NCBI RefSeq assembly: GCF_026151205.1
Contig: NC_087082.1
Location: 19,740,494 to 19,804,493, forward strand
Source of the DNA: Bolinopsis microptera
Lineage: Eukaryota > Ctenophora > Tentaculata > Lobata > Bolinopsidae
Length of the DNA stretch: 64,000 nucleotides
Reading direction: 5' to 3'
In this document: positions 42,951-53,300 of the stretch, in pieces
Layout of the letters: every line of letters begins with the position of its first letter
Position numbering within the stretch: position 1 is the first letter of the stretch
Notes under the pieces: generated by a model
The model's input: only the letters and a program-made list of their open reading frames with translations
The model's database searches: none
What the model was told of the DNA's origin: nothing
Program-made: the position numbers and the translations under genes

Positions 42951-43196
42951 TCACTCCGCTATATCTGCATGCTTATAAACAGTTAAAACTGGGATCTCCA
43001 GGTTGTATGGAATATGATAAAATACGCCATCACGGATCGGGAAATTGAGCGGCCATCCACAAATTAAAAAGCGGCCGCATTTCTTGTTGCCCTGAGAGTT
43101 CTTCCTAAATATATTTTGTTTCATGTTCATATTCGTTCTAATTGCTATTGATCGAATAAAGATAATTGAAATTATAACAAATATTTTCAGAAGCAA
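42951..43196 (-). CDS. Small hypothetical ORF with a hydrophobic N-terminus
   Basis: An 81-codon ORF begins with a hydrophobic stretch (MLLKIFVIISIIFI) that could serve as signal peptide or membrane anchor. A basic segment and a Pro/aromatic-rich tail follow. Nothing in the sequence supports expression, and the AT-rich context makes chance hydrophobic codons likely. It is listed only because it is the best short candidate in an otherwise empty stretch (42881-43631). Confidence 0.15.
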   Translation of the reverse strand: MLLKIFVIISIIFIRSIAIRTNMNMKQNIFRKNSQGNKKCGRFLICGWPLNFPIRDGVFYHIPYNLEIPVLTVYKHADIAE

Positions 43197-43944
43197 GATC
43201 TCCTGAAGTCTCTATTTTACTGCGGCTGATCTCGAGTTTACCTTTTGTTGGATCTTTCTTAAAAATGGACATTGAACAGCGACGTAGATTGTGAATAGAT
43301 AATTTTGTACCGGGGGACGAATGAGACATTTTTATTGTGAAGGATGATTACAGCTCAATACAAAAGAAAAGTTTTAAAAAGTAAATTTATATGCAAAGTG
43401 CTAAAAAACCTCCGGGAAATGTTAAAATAATGCGGACTAGTTTTATGATTTGGGTCGTATCAGACTCCCTTGGTAGTGAAATAGAATAAAGTTGATGAAA
43501 CATGCGATATTTTAAATGTTTTGTTTGCGATTAATGTTAATTAATATGCTAAATGTTTCTATATTTTAGATTAAAATTAGATTAGTTTTGAGTGATGTTG
43601 ACTCTTTATAAAAACTATTTTATTTGACATTTGACCCTGGTCATTAGAAACACCCCTAAAAGTTCGTTTCTGAAAAAAAATTTAAAACATCCGTAATTTC
43701 ATTTCTGTTTTAGTTACGCATTCAATTTTTTGTATGCGTATAGAAAATTAATACGGCTTAAAAATGAGATGTCCGGCGACCTCCTAGCTCACTCACAAGA
43801 CTCAGTAGGAGTGATTGAACTGCGAGGGACAATTGAGGCTAACGAATTTACTCATTATTTTCAAAAAAGAACATTCTCGTGTTACGTCCATGATATCCAA
43901 GTTGCAAGTATAATCCATAGTGATTATACTTGATCGAGATCTAA

Positions 43945-44860
43945 GCTTTAATTATTCGAGGTGAAAATGAGGCTAACCACCTTTTGAGAGGGTGAAATGA
44001 GGCTAACAAGTATACTTTTGTATATATTTTTGAGCAGGTTCGGTATTGTGACTATCTAATATGTCAACAATAAAAATGTATTCATCCTCTTCAAGCTCAA
44101 CATTTCAGAAATCGCCGAGTCTACTTGTAGGAGGCTAAAATGAGGCTAATAAAGAATTCGACCGCATTTTAACTTTAATGTACGGTAACAGGTTAACAAC
44201 TCACAAGTTACTTGATATCTATGTTGCACATGACATTCCGTCGGATTATAGCTTTAAATATTCGAGGTGAAAATGAGGCTAACCACCTTTTGAGAGGGTG
44301 AAATGAGGCTAACAAGTATACTTTTGTGTATATTTTTGAGCAGGTTCGGTATTGTGACTATCTAATATGTCAACAATACAAATTTATTCATCCTCTTCAA
44401 GCTCAACATTTCAGAAATCGCCGAGTCTACTTGTAGGAGGCCAAAATGAGGCTAATAAAGAATTTGGCCGCATTTTAACTTTAATGTACGGTAACAGGTT
44501 AACAACTCACAAGTTACTTGATATCTATGTTGCACATGACATTCCGTCGGATTATAGCTTCAAATTTTCGAGGTGAAAATGAGGCTGACCACCTTGTGAG
44601 AGGGTGAAATGAGGCTAACAAGTATACTTTTGTGTATATTTTCGAGCATGTTCGGTATTGTGACTATCTAATGTGTCAACAATAAAGATTGATTCATCCT
44701 CTTCAAACTCAACATTTCAGAAATCGCCGAGTCTACTTGTAGGAGGCCAAAATGAGGCTAATAAATAATTCGACCGCATTGTAACTTTAATGTACGGAAA
44801 CATGTTATAGACCCACTATAAAACTTGTAATTGTAGCCCGAAGGTTATTGAGACTTTATC
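43945..44860. repeat. Three tandem units of 306 bp inside the 43.6-46.6 kb element
   Basis: The landmark GAGGTGAAAATGAGGCT recurs with a period of 306 bases: GTGAAAATGA starts at 43961, 44267 and 44573. Each unit carries three copies of the GAGGCTAA motif, one of them within GAGAGGGTGAAATGAGGCTA. Units two and three are nearly identical; the first has a diverged leading edge. A 69-codon ORF (44367-44576) lies in one unit and is not conserved as coding sequence. Confidence 0.88.
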
Positions 44861-45535
44861 GAAACTTATGTGAGGTTGGATTGAGGCTACCTTCCCTCCT
44901 TGAGGCAAAATTGAGGCTAACAGATACACTACGCAGACAAACGTCACTGTGCCAGCTGTCAAGTATTTGCTGAGCAGCAGCAGCAGTTAGATGAAGAAAA
45001 TGAAGTTGAGGAAGGAAATGTATTAGAACTGTTGGCTAGAGTAGGCCCCTTACTTCTATGGAGCTCTCTGGCCAATTGCTCTGGCAATGCTCTCCATGGG
45101 GCCATGTAATATCACATGATCTGATATCATGCCAAATTAGGCTCTAAACAATAAAGTATAATAAAAATGGATCTGTTTGAGAAAGTTTTGCAAGGGAAGT
45201 TGTTATTTCGCTTGACACATCTCAAACGCAAGGAAATATTTTAAAACAAATTATAAGTATAAATTTTTCCATATATTTGTAATCACACTGATTAATGCAC
45301 TAAAGAACAATAAACCTACATTAAGTTACTGATTTACACCAATATTTAAATCAATACCTCTTAATGGTAGTACAAATGGCGAGTGAGCTCTAAAAAAGCC
45401 GAGAAATTAGTATTGTAATGTACGATTTTGAAAATTATAAGTGGTTGTCAAATAGGTCAAAAGTAGAGTTATATAAATAAAATAAAAGCATTCAACATTA
45501 AAACTATCGCTCATAAAATATTATAATAAGCAGGA

Positions 45536-46400
45536 GTTAGCCTCAATCTTACCTCTCAAATGAATACAGGTTAGGCAGAAACAATTTGAAATTGAAGGGC
45601 TAGTCCGAAGAAGCAGTAGAACAAGAAATGAACAAAACCTTGATAGTTAGCCTTATTTTACCCTCCATCAAAAGACAAAGGGTAGGTGGAGTCTACCATC
45701 GACCTAAAGTATCCATATAATGTATACCAGGGCAAAGGATAGTTTAAAGGACGTTATTGTTCAAACATAATTCAAAAATCAGAAAATATCTGCTAGCCTT
45801 ATTTTACCCTCCATTAGAAGGAAATGGCTGGGCCAGCTTTCAACTTAGAGCATTCATCTCATGTATTTTAGGTCAGAGGATACCTTGATAGACGTTATTG
45901 TTCAAACATAATTCACAACTTAGTAATGCCTTGTTAGCCTCATTTCCCCCTCCATTAGAAAGAAAAAAGGGGTCGGCTGGGCCAGCCTTCAACCTCGAGC
46001 ATCAATCTCATCTATTTTAGGTCAGAGGATACTTTGATAGACGTTATTATTCAAATATAATTTCAAAATTATAAATAATCTGTTAGCCTCACTTTACCCT
46101 CCATTAGAAGAAAACAAGGGGTCGGTTGGGCAAGCCTTCGATCTAGAGCATCAATCTCATATATTTTAGGTCAGAGGATACTTTGATAGACACTATTATT
46201 CAAAAATAATTCAAAAATTAGTAATAACTTGTTAGCCTCATTGTCCCCTCAATTAGTGAAAAAATTTCCCTCTTCTCTCTGGATTCTGAAAGAGTGAGAT
46301 CTGATGAATCGATTAAACATGTTTAAACTTTTATAGCATGCTTGGAAGCTGTTATTAGGAGACAAAATGTAAATGACTCGTTAGCCTCAATTTGCCCTCG
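45536..46400. repeat. Right-hand array of GTTAGCCTCA motifs, spacing about 147 bp
   Basis: GTTAGCCTCAT-type motifs followed by TTTACCCTCCATTAGAAG begin at 45536, 45646, 45792, 45933, 46082, 46231 and 46380. The last five intervals are 141-149 bases. This is the reverse complement of the motif in the left array. The units between motifs share TTTTAGGTCAGAGGATAC and GACGTTATTNTTCAAA blocks, so it is a true tandem array with drift. Confidence 0.85.
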
Positions 46401-46610
46401 ACTAAATGCTTCAAAACTTTTATTAATCGAAACAAAATTAGTTGAACTATAGATATGTGAAATATCATATGTCTATCTTAAAAGTTCTTCCTGTGACAAT
46501 CTTCTAAAGTTAAAATGGGAAAATGTGGACCATCTCGTGCGAACTTTCCTAATGACCAGGGTCATTTATAGTATTTACACTTTTCAGACGCAGAAATAAT
46601 TTTAGTTGTT

Positions 46611-49600
46611 GTGTACGGAATGAGATCAAACAACTCATACTTTCTCCACATCACGTGTCTTAACACCGATTTAGTTACCATTTATCGTCATCTTCTCACA
46701 ACACTTTTAGAAACATCTCTTAAGTGCCAGCTGGTAAAGTCTAGTGCACACCCGCGCCAACTTTGGATTGCGATTTTCGATCACCGCCGACAGGTCAAGT
46801 CAGATCAATACCGCATAACTAACAACCGTCGCGAACAATCTGACCTTGACAGCTCAAGTGAGCATCACGCTCGCGCAAAGCAGTTAAAAACCAATGTCTG
46901 TAAGCCTGTGTTCAGTGCCAGCGTACCATCTCCGTTTGTCCTCTCTTCTCCCCGTTCTAACACTAGTTTTCCTCTTCGGAAATCAATTGCTAGCACAGTA
47001 TGCTTCCTGGTACCAGATGGTAAATCTCATGCAGATAGAAAGGGCTCCTGCGCCTCAACACCAACTAACAAAGATGATTCTAGGGAATCTTCAAGTCAGG
47101 AAGGTGAAAACGGAAGTGGAAACTCTCCCAACAGTGTAGGACAGGACTCTTCGTCAAGCGGCCCCCAGGACAAAGGGGACAGTGATGATGACGACGATGA
47201 CCCTAAAAAATCTGGTAGAGAATCCTTTAAAGATACCAGCCTCTCACCCGATCAGGATAACAAGGATGAGGAAACGGAGCCCGAAAGCTCCAATCACCCT
47301 ATTAACTATAACAGTGAACATGATGGCTACACTTCAAACCAAATCCAGAGTCAAGATAAGAACTTTCTCACGAGTACCTTGGCTTGCTCCGGAAAGCTAG
47401 AACTCAACTTTGGACCTGAAGAGTCGGAAGAGGACCTACGCTGCAGATTAACACCAACGGAGGATAATCTCAGCTTTTGTGATGAAATAACAACTGTAAG
47501 ACGGTTAAATACGCTACCAATCATAACAGGGCTAAACGACCCTATCATCAGACTGAGAAACCTCTCATCATCTCCAGGATACACCTCGGTCAGCTCAGGA
47601 AGTCATTCTGCTGAGCCCCCTCGAGACATATTCCACTGCAAAGCTCTCTTCCCAACTCAGCCTGCGAACATCCTTTACTGGTCGACAGACAGTACAGTAT
47701 CCTTCAGGAAATATGGAATTCACCAGCGTGAGTTCTGTCTATTCAGCTCTCGCTACTACCCGAACAAATCATGGGACACATATGATGCCAAGGAATTCAA
47801 AGAAGTACCTATCTTACTTCAGTGCATGAACCAAATCATAAGCGATCATCGCATCGATGAGAACCCCTCTCTCAACAGCTGTCTGGTCGAAAAGATCAAA
47901 ATGAATGAACACACACCAGAGTCAACAGTCTTTCCCCCCGAGCTCGATTCATATGCAGAGGAAAACTCCGCACTGGCAATCCTCTGTCTGGGTGAACAGA
48001 ATGCTATCGATGTCATACCCAAGGCACACTCCGGAACTTTGCTTGATAAAGTTGAAGCAGGGAGGCTTTCTCCGGATCATGGGGCAGCAGTATTCTTGTC
48101 GAAAGATGCACTCAAACGTCACCAGGTCCGGTCAGGGGTTGGACTTGATAACTCTAAAAGAACCGATGCAAGAACTTCTTTCAGACTTGTCTTCTTTCGC
48201 TCAAAAATAGACCCTGACGGCACGTTGTCATGGGACAGTGAAGACATTCCCAATGAGAGCATCAGAGCATCCAGATTCTGTAATACTCTAAGCTTCAGAA
48301 TGGGCCAAGTACATATATACCAACAAATATTGGATAAGCTTACCCTAGCTGACTTTACTCTGATACTGGATGCCATGGATCAACCCACATCTAGTAGCGA
48401 CTCTCTGAATGATATGAAAACTAGAACAGAAACTCTCTTAGCAGACCCTTACTCACCCCCCAGCTATGCTGCTGTAAGTGTGATATTAACTAAGATGAAA
48501 CTGAAAGACGCGAAGGAGGAGCTTGCTGCATGCAACCAGGAAAACAATGGTGCTGTAGCTCTATTAAGACAGAGACTAGGTAGATACCTAACTAGGGACA
48601 CCGAACAGTCACGGGACACAAGTGGAGATCTCTTCTCTTACTCCCCTGAACCACCACTCTCCGAAACTGCCCCAGTTCCAAACAACGATGTGTCTCCTAA
48701 TGAATTCTGTTTTACTAGCTCACTGCCCAACGCTAAGGACTTCCTAAGATCGCAGCTGGACAAAAACTCCTCTACCCAGCAGAAATCCAAAACAAAGAGA
48801 AAAAGAGTTCCAGCTGACACCACCTCTGGACTAAGTTTTCGAGGACTTGAAACTTACATCAAATCACTCGAATCAGTTACAGAAAACGAACTCACAAAGG
48901 AACTCGGATTCCTCAAACTGAGTAGTGAAGGAAGCTCAAAAATCAGGAAAAAGAGAATCACTCAACACCTGAAGAACCCTAATAATCTCTCCGCTGCTAC
49001 ATCTGAGCAACTCAGTGATGTGCAGAATAGACTGGAAGTGATGGAAAGGTCTAATGTGTCAATCAGCTCTATTCTTACCGAAATAAAAACCGAGATTAAA
49101 GAGCTAAAACTCACGATAACTGAGATGACCCCTGCAACTAAATCAACCGGGAGCTGCCAGGTAGCAACAAAATGCTCAAGTGGCGCAGATCTACTGAAAA
49201 ATCTGTCAAAAGCTACCCAAGACACCAGCATGCTCCTGGAGAAATCTGAAATAGGTCTGAAAGGGCTCACACAAACCCTCAAAGACACTATGTCTGTAAA
49301 GAAGGATCTGGAAGTTTGGAGTCAGAGTGTCTTCAAAAGGGAAGAGAATGAAAAAATCAATGAAATCCATGAAATCATCTCTGCCTCAAATTTCAGAAAC
49401 AACCAGGCAGACCCAGCTCCAAATGTTAGCCAAAGCTATGTGAGACATATCCCCAGGTCACCAGCTGACACACGGACTAACAGTGACATCCCCGGGCTGT
49501 CACCTAATCAGGGACGGTCTTCCTACAGGAGAGAAGACCTAGAACCCAGACAAAAAGGCAAGATAATCACAAAAGAAAGTGCAACAACTCCTCGCAGCAC

Positions 49601-50210
49601 AGGGAGATCCAAAAGAGCGAGTAACCCAGTACAGCGCCAACAGAAAATTGTTCTCCTCTGTGACTCGACCATGCGAAGCTTTAAACCTGACGAGTTTCCA
49701 AAGAGGTACAATGTCTCTGTAATATACAGGCCAAGTTTGAAAGAACTTGACTCGTGCCTCGAACGAACAGTAGAAGAGATCTCAAACCTCAATCCAGATG
49801 CAGTGTACATTCACCTTGGTACTCGGGACATCCAGGAAGGCAACAAGGCTGATATTGTGGTGGGGTCATTAATCAAGTCTACTGAAAAGATTCTTAGACA
49901 GACCTCACAACACTGCCAAATATTCATCTCTCACCCCTTTCTCCGCGACCATCCTGGAGAGGAATGGGGTAAGAATAGTCGACTCATCACAGAGGCAATC
50001 AGAAATCTTAAAGATGACAGTGAAAAGGCTGATTTCTGGATGAGATCAAGAGAAAACAGAAACAACAACTTCTACCCGGGGGGATCGGATATCCCACACG
50101 ACTATCTGTTTGTCCCAGATCAACCTCATCTAAATGACAGAGGTATCAGAGTAATCATGGGAAACTTCAAGACAAGTCTCAATAGTACATTTAGCAGGGA
50201 CCGTACTTGA
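46611..50210 (+). CDS. LINE-B ORF1: SGNH/esterase-like protein with coiled coil and AlkB-like region
   Basis: A 1199-codon ORF1. After a variable N-terminus comes a Ser/Asp-rich low-complexity stretch (about 140-240). Residues about 400-530 contain FPPELDSYAEENSALAILCL and later GAAVFLSKDALKRH and RLVFFR. These resemble the core of AlkB-type 2-oxoglutarate oxygenases, but with the metal-binding His replaced. Two SAP-like helical segments lie near 615-650 and 760-795 and coiled coils near 800-930. The C-terminal 190 residues form an SGNH/esterase-like domain: LLCDSTMRSF (Ser block), YIHLGTRDI (Gly block, the usual Asn replaced by Arg) and VPDQPHLNDRG (Asp-x-x-His block). Ser and His are kept, so esterase activity is possible. 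The start is the first ATG of the frame; the true start could be further in. Confidence 0.82.
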   Translation: MYGMRSNNSYFLHITCLNTDLVTIYRHLLTTLLETSLKCQLVKSSAHPRQLWIAIFDHRRQVKSDQYRITNNRREQSDLDSSSEHHARAKQLKTNVCKPVFSASVPSPFVLSSPRSNTSFPLRKSIASTVCFLVPDGKSHADRKGSCASTPTNKDDSRESSSQEGENGSGNSPNSVGQDSSSSGPQDKGDSDDDDDDPKKSGRESFKDTSLSPDQDNKDEETEPESSNHPINYNSEHDGYTSNQIQSQDKNFLTSTLACSGKLELNFGPEESEEDLRCRLTPTEDNLSFCDEITTVRRLNTLPIITGLNDPIIRLRNLSSSPGYTSVSSGSHSAEPPRDIFHCKALFPTQPANILYWSTDSTVSFRKYGIHQREFCLFSSRYYPNKSWDTYDAKEFKEVPILLQCMNQIISDHRIDENPSLNSCLVEKIKMNEHTPESTVFPPELDSYAEENSALAILCLGEQNAIDVIPKAHSGTLLDKVEAGRLSPDHGAAVFLSKDALKRHQVRSGVGLDNSKRTDARTSFRLVFFRSKIDPDGTLSWDSEDIPNESIRASRFCNTLSFRMGQVHIYQQILDKLTLADFTLILDAMDQPTSSSDSLNDMKTRTETLLADPYSPPSYAAVSVILTKMKLKDAKEELAACNQENNGAVALLRQRLGRYLTRDTEQSRDTSGDLFSYSPEPPLSETAPVPNNDVSPNEFCFTSSLPNAKDFLRSQLDKNSSTQQKSKTKRKRVPADTTSGLSFRGLETYIKSLESVTENELTKELGFLKLSSEGSSKIRKKRITQHLKNPNNLSAATSEQLSDVQNRLEVMERSNVSISSILTEIKTEIKELKLTITEMTPATKSTGSCQVATKCSSGADLLKNLSKATQDTSMLLEKSEIGLKGLTQTLKDTMSVKKDLEVWSQSVFKREENEKINEIHEIISASNFRNNQADPAPNVSQSYVRHIPRSPADTRTNSDIPGLSPNQGRSSYRREDLEPRQKGKIITKESATTPRSTGRSKRASNPVQRQQKIVLLCDSTMRSFKPDEFPKRYNVSVIYRPSLKELDSCLERTVEEISNLNPDAVYIHLGTRDIQEGNKADIVVGSLIKSTEKILRQTSQHCQIFISHPFLRDHPGEEWGKNSRLITEAIRNLKDDSEKADFWMRSRENRNNNFYPGGSDIPHDYLFVPDQPHLNDRGIRVIMGNFKTSLNSTFSRDRT

Positions 50211-50305
50211 ATTCTAGTCTCTCATTCTCAGCTCCTCCAAGTCTTCCGAGTTCTTTTCTTCTTTCCTCCTCTCCTCTTGCCTCTCTCATCTTCTATACCT
50301 GACTG

Positions 50306-53300
50306 ATGAACATCGTCAACGGTATAATTTCCTGGAATGTTGCAAACATTCATGGCTTGCTCGGAAACAAAGTTGAGGATCCCGAATTTGTCAAAATCAT
50401 CAGTCCAAATGATATAATCTGCCTCCAAGAAACCGGATGCGAAGTTTCCCTGAAAGGATACAAATCCTATAGTGACATCCGCAAATCAGGTAAAGGAGGA
50501 GGAGTAACCACTTTGGTTAGGAACACAATTGTGGAATATTGCTCTCTGGATAAATGCACACTCACTGCGGACCATACAATGAATATTGTCATTGTTAAAA
50601 TCACTGATCCCGACAGCAATCTCAACACCTTTGTTGTCAATAGCTACATCCCACCTACAAATAGCAAACAGAAAAACCGCACTAACTGCTCCGAGGCAAA
50701 CTTTGATGTCCTTCAGGAAAAAATAACCAGCATCAAGAATAACCCCAGTGATGAGCTATTACTTCTTGGTGACCTTAATGCCAGGATAGGAGTAGCTCCA
50801 GATTTTCATATGTATGACAGAGCGGACGAATTCGAGCTCTTTCCAGAAACTGGCAGGTCTTCCGACTTCATGGTTATACCTGACGTGGCACCTATATCTC
50901 AAAATAGGAACAGCCAGGACAAAATTACCAATAGACACAAAAACCTTTTGCTTGACCTCTGTGGATCACAAAACCTCCTGATCCTTAATGGACGTACCAT
51001 CGGTGACTCTGCTGGAAAATACACATGCTACAAGTGGAACGGAAACAGCGTAGTGGACTACTTCATTGCATCAACATCCTTTCTTCACCGTGTCAAGAGC
51101 CTCTCAGTGGGTGAACACACTCTGTTCTCCGATCACAATCCAATCTTACTCAGCCTTTGGCATAGACGAAGGGCCTCTCAAAGGAATAGTCAAGCTCCCA
51201 CCAGTATCTACGAGGAAGCTCCCTTTCGATACAAGATCACAGAAGAGGGTTTAGCCAACTTCACAAAATCATTTGAACAGCCTGAGTTCATTCAAAGAAT
51301 CTCCCAACTGACCAAAGATGTCGAATCCACTCCAAAAACCCATGAGGCAGTTGAAGCACTGAATAGGCATATTACAGAACTCATAAACGATGTCGCTAAA
51401 AAAGAGTTCGATATCTCTAAACAAACTAAGAATCCAAAACCTAAGTTCGCCTCATGGTTTGACGGCAAGTGTCACACTGCACGACGCCTTTTCAAACGGT
51501 CAATAAAAATTGTCGACAACAATCCTGATAACCAGAGAATCAAAACACGGCATCGCGCCAACTCTAGAGGATATCGAAAGATTGTCAACAAGAAAAGGGA
51601 TGACTTCTTCAATAGCCTTAACAAGAAGATTAAAAACGGTAAAACTATATCCTGGAGAGATTTCAAGAAGCTTAAGAACTACAAGAAGGAAGAAGTCCAA
51701 ACTGAAACGGAGCAACTCAACTCTTTCCATCAGTTCTACTCTGAGCTATATTCTGACAATCATCCAACCGTAGACACTTTCACTAAAAGAGCTCTCCTCG
51801 AAGAAACCAACGCCCTATCCGAGGGATCTGCCCCTAATGAGTCACTGAACAGCCCATTTACTTTGGATGAGCTGAACGCTGCGCTAAGGGAACTCAAATC
51901 GGGCAAAGCATCTTCTTTTGACCACATCAGCAACGAAATGCTCCGGGGTCTGAGCGTAAATATGAGGTCGCTCCTCCTCAAACTCTTCAACCTGTGCCTG
52001 GAGACAGGAGTCTACCTCTGGAGCAAAAGTGTGATCACACCAATTCACAAAAAAGGGTGCATCAGGAACCCTGACAACTATAGAGCAATAGCAGTCTGTA
52101 GCTGTATCGGAAAACTGCTCTCTACGATGCTGCTATCTCGGCTCGTTAATCACCGCCAAATCTCACATCCTGATCCACCCAACCAAGCAGGCTTTACCAA
52201 AGGAAGTCAATGCAATGACCATATATTTACGCTGATGTCCACCATAGAAAAATACAAGAAAGTCAAAAGTAAAATATATGCAGTATTCATTGATCTTCGC
52301 AAAGCTTTCGATCTAGTCTGCAGACAAGCTCTCATGTTCAAACTAGCCTGCTATGGTGTCAATGGTGGCTACTACGACATCATCAAAGACATGTACAGCA
52401 AATCAGAGGGTCATATTAAGATGAATGGTAAAATCAGTGAAGCATTCAAGATCCTTAAAGGAACTGAACAAGGACACCCACTTAGCCCTGAGTTTTTCAA
52501 AGTTTACTTTAAAAAGCTTTCTGACCTCCTTAACGAAGCTACTACGAACTGTCCGACACTCGCTGGACTTTCAGTGACTCACCTAGCGTGGGCTGATGAT
52601 CTAGTTATACTTGCCCTAGATGCTGAGTCCCTCCAAAAGTTGCTTACGATTATTGGGGACTACTGTAACGAATGGGGTCTGGAAATCAATATCTCCAAAA
52701 CCAAATTCATGGTCTTCAATGGTAAAGGACCAGACATTCCAAATTGGCGTCCTTCCATTCACGAAAGAGATATCGAGATGGTCTCCAGCTACTGCTATCT
52801 TGGGATTATTATAAGCAGCACAGGGAAATTTCGGCAAGCAACTGACTCTCTATACCGAAAAGGACTTGGAGCTTACTTCAGCTTGAGAAGCACTATAGAC
52901 CGGAGATTCGTTGATGCATCCTGCCTCAACAAATTATTTAACACCCTTGTTAAGCCAATTCTACTTTACGGCTGTCAAGTTTGGGCCCCGGTTCTACCCA
53001 CCGTCAATAAGGTCCTCTCTAGCTTCAGCAAGTTTCACAATCTTGATCATGCGGTCTCTCACATCGCTAAACAGCAACTTGAGCAAGTGCATCTACGACA
53101 CCTAAAATACCTTCTTGGTATAAACAGAAGGGCAGTCAATGCTACAGCCTGGGGAGAAACTGGCTCATACCCAATCATTATTGAAATGTTGAAACTGAGT
53201 ACTAAATATTTCAAAAGAGTTATGAGCCTCCCCTCTACACAACTAGTCAAAGCTGCAATGACTGAGCAGATTAACCTCAAATTGTCATGGTTTGTAGGCA

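Larger units (their letters stand above)
43632..46564. mobile_element. 2.9-kb element with 16-bp terminal inverted repeats and opposed GAGGCTAAC motif arrays
   Basis: The ends are exact 16-base inverted repeats, TGACCCTGGTCATTAG at 43632-43647 and its complement at 46549-46564. Inside, a motif close to GAGGGTRAAATGAGGCTAAC recurs. In the left half (43833 to about 44920) it lies on the plus strand, about a dozen times. In the right half (45536 to about 46400) it lies on the minus strand, seven times. The middle (44930-45530) has no motif and no long ORF. Opposed subterminal arrays are typical of transposase-binding regions in non-autonomous DNA transposons. I found no clear target-site duplication and cannot name the superfamily. 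It ends 47 bases before LINE-B ORF1. Confidence 0.75.
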
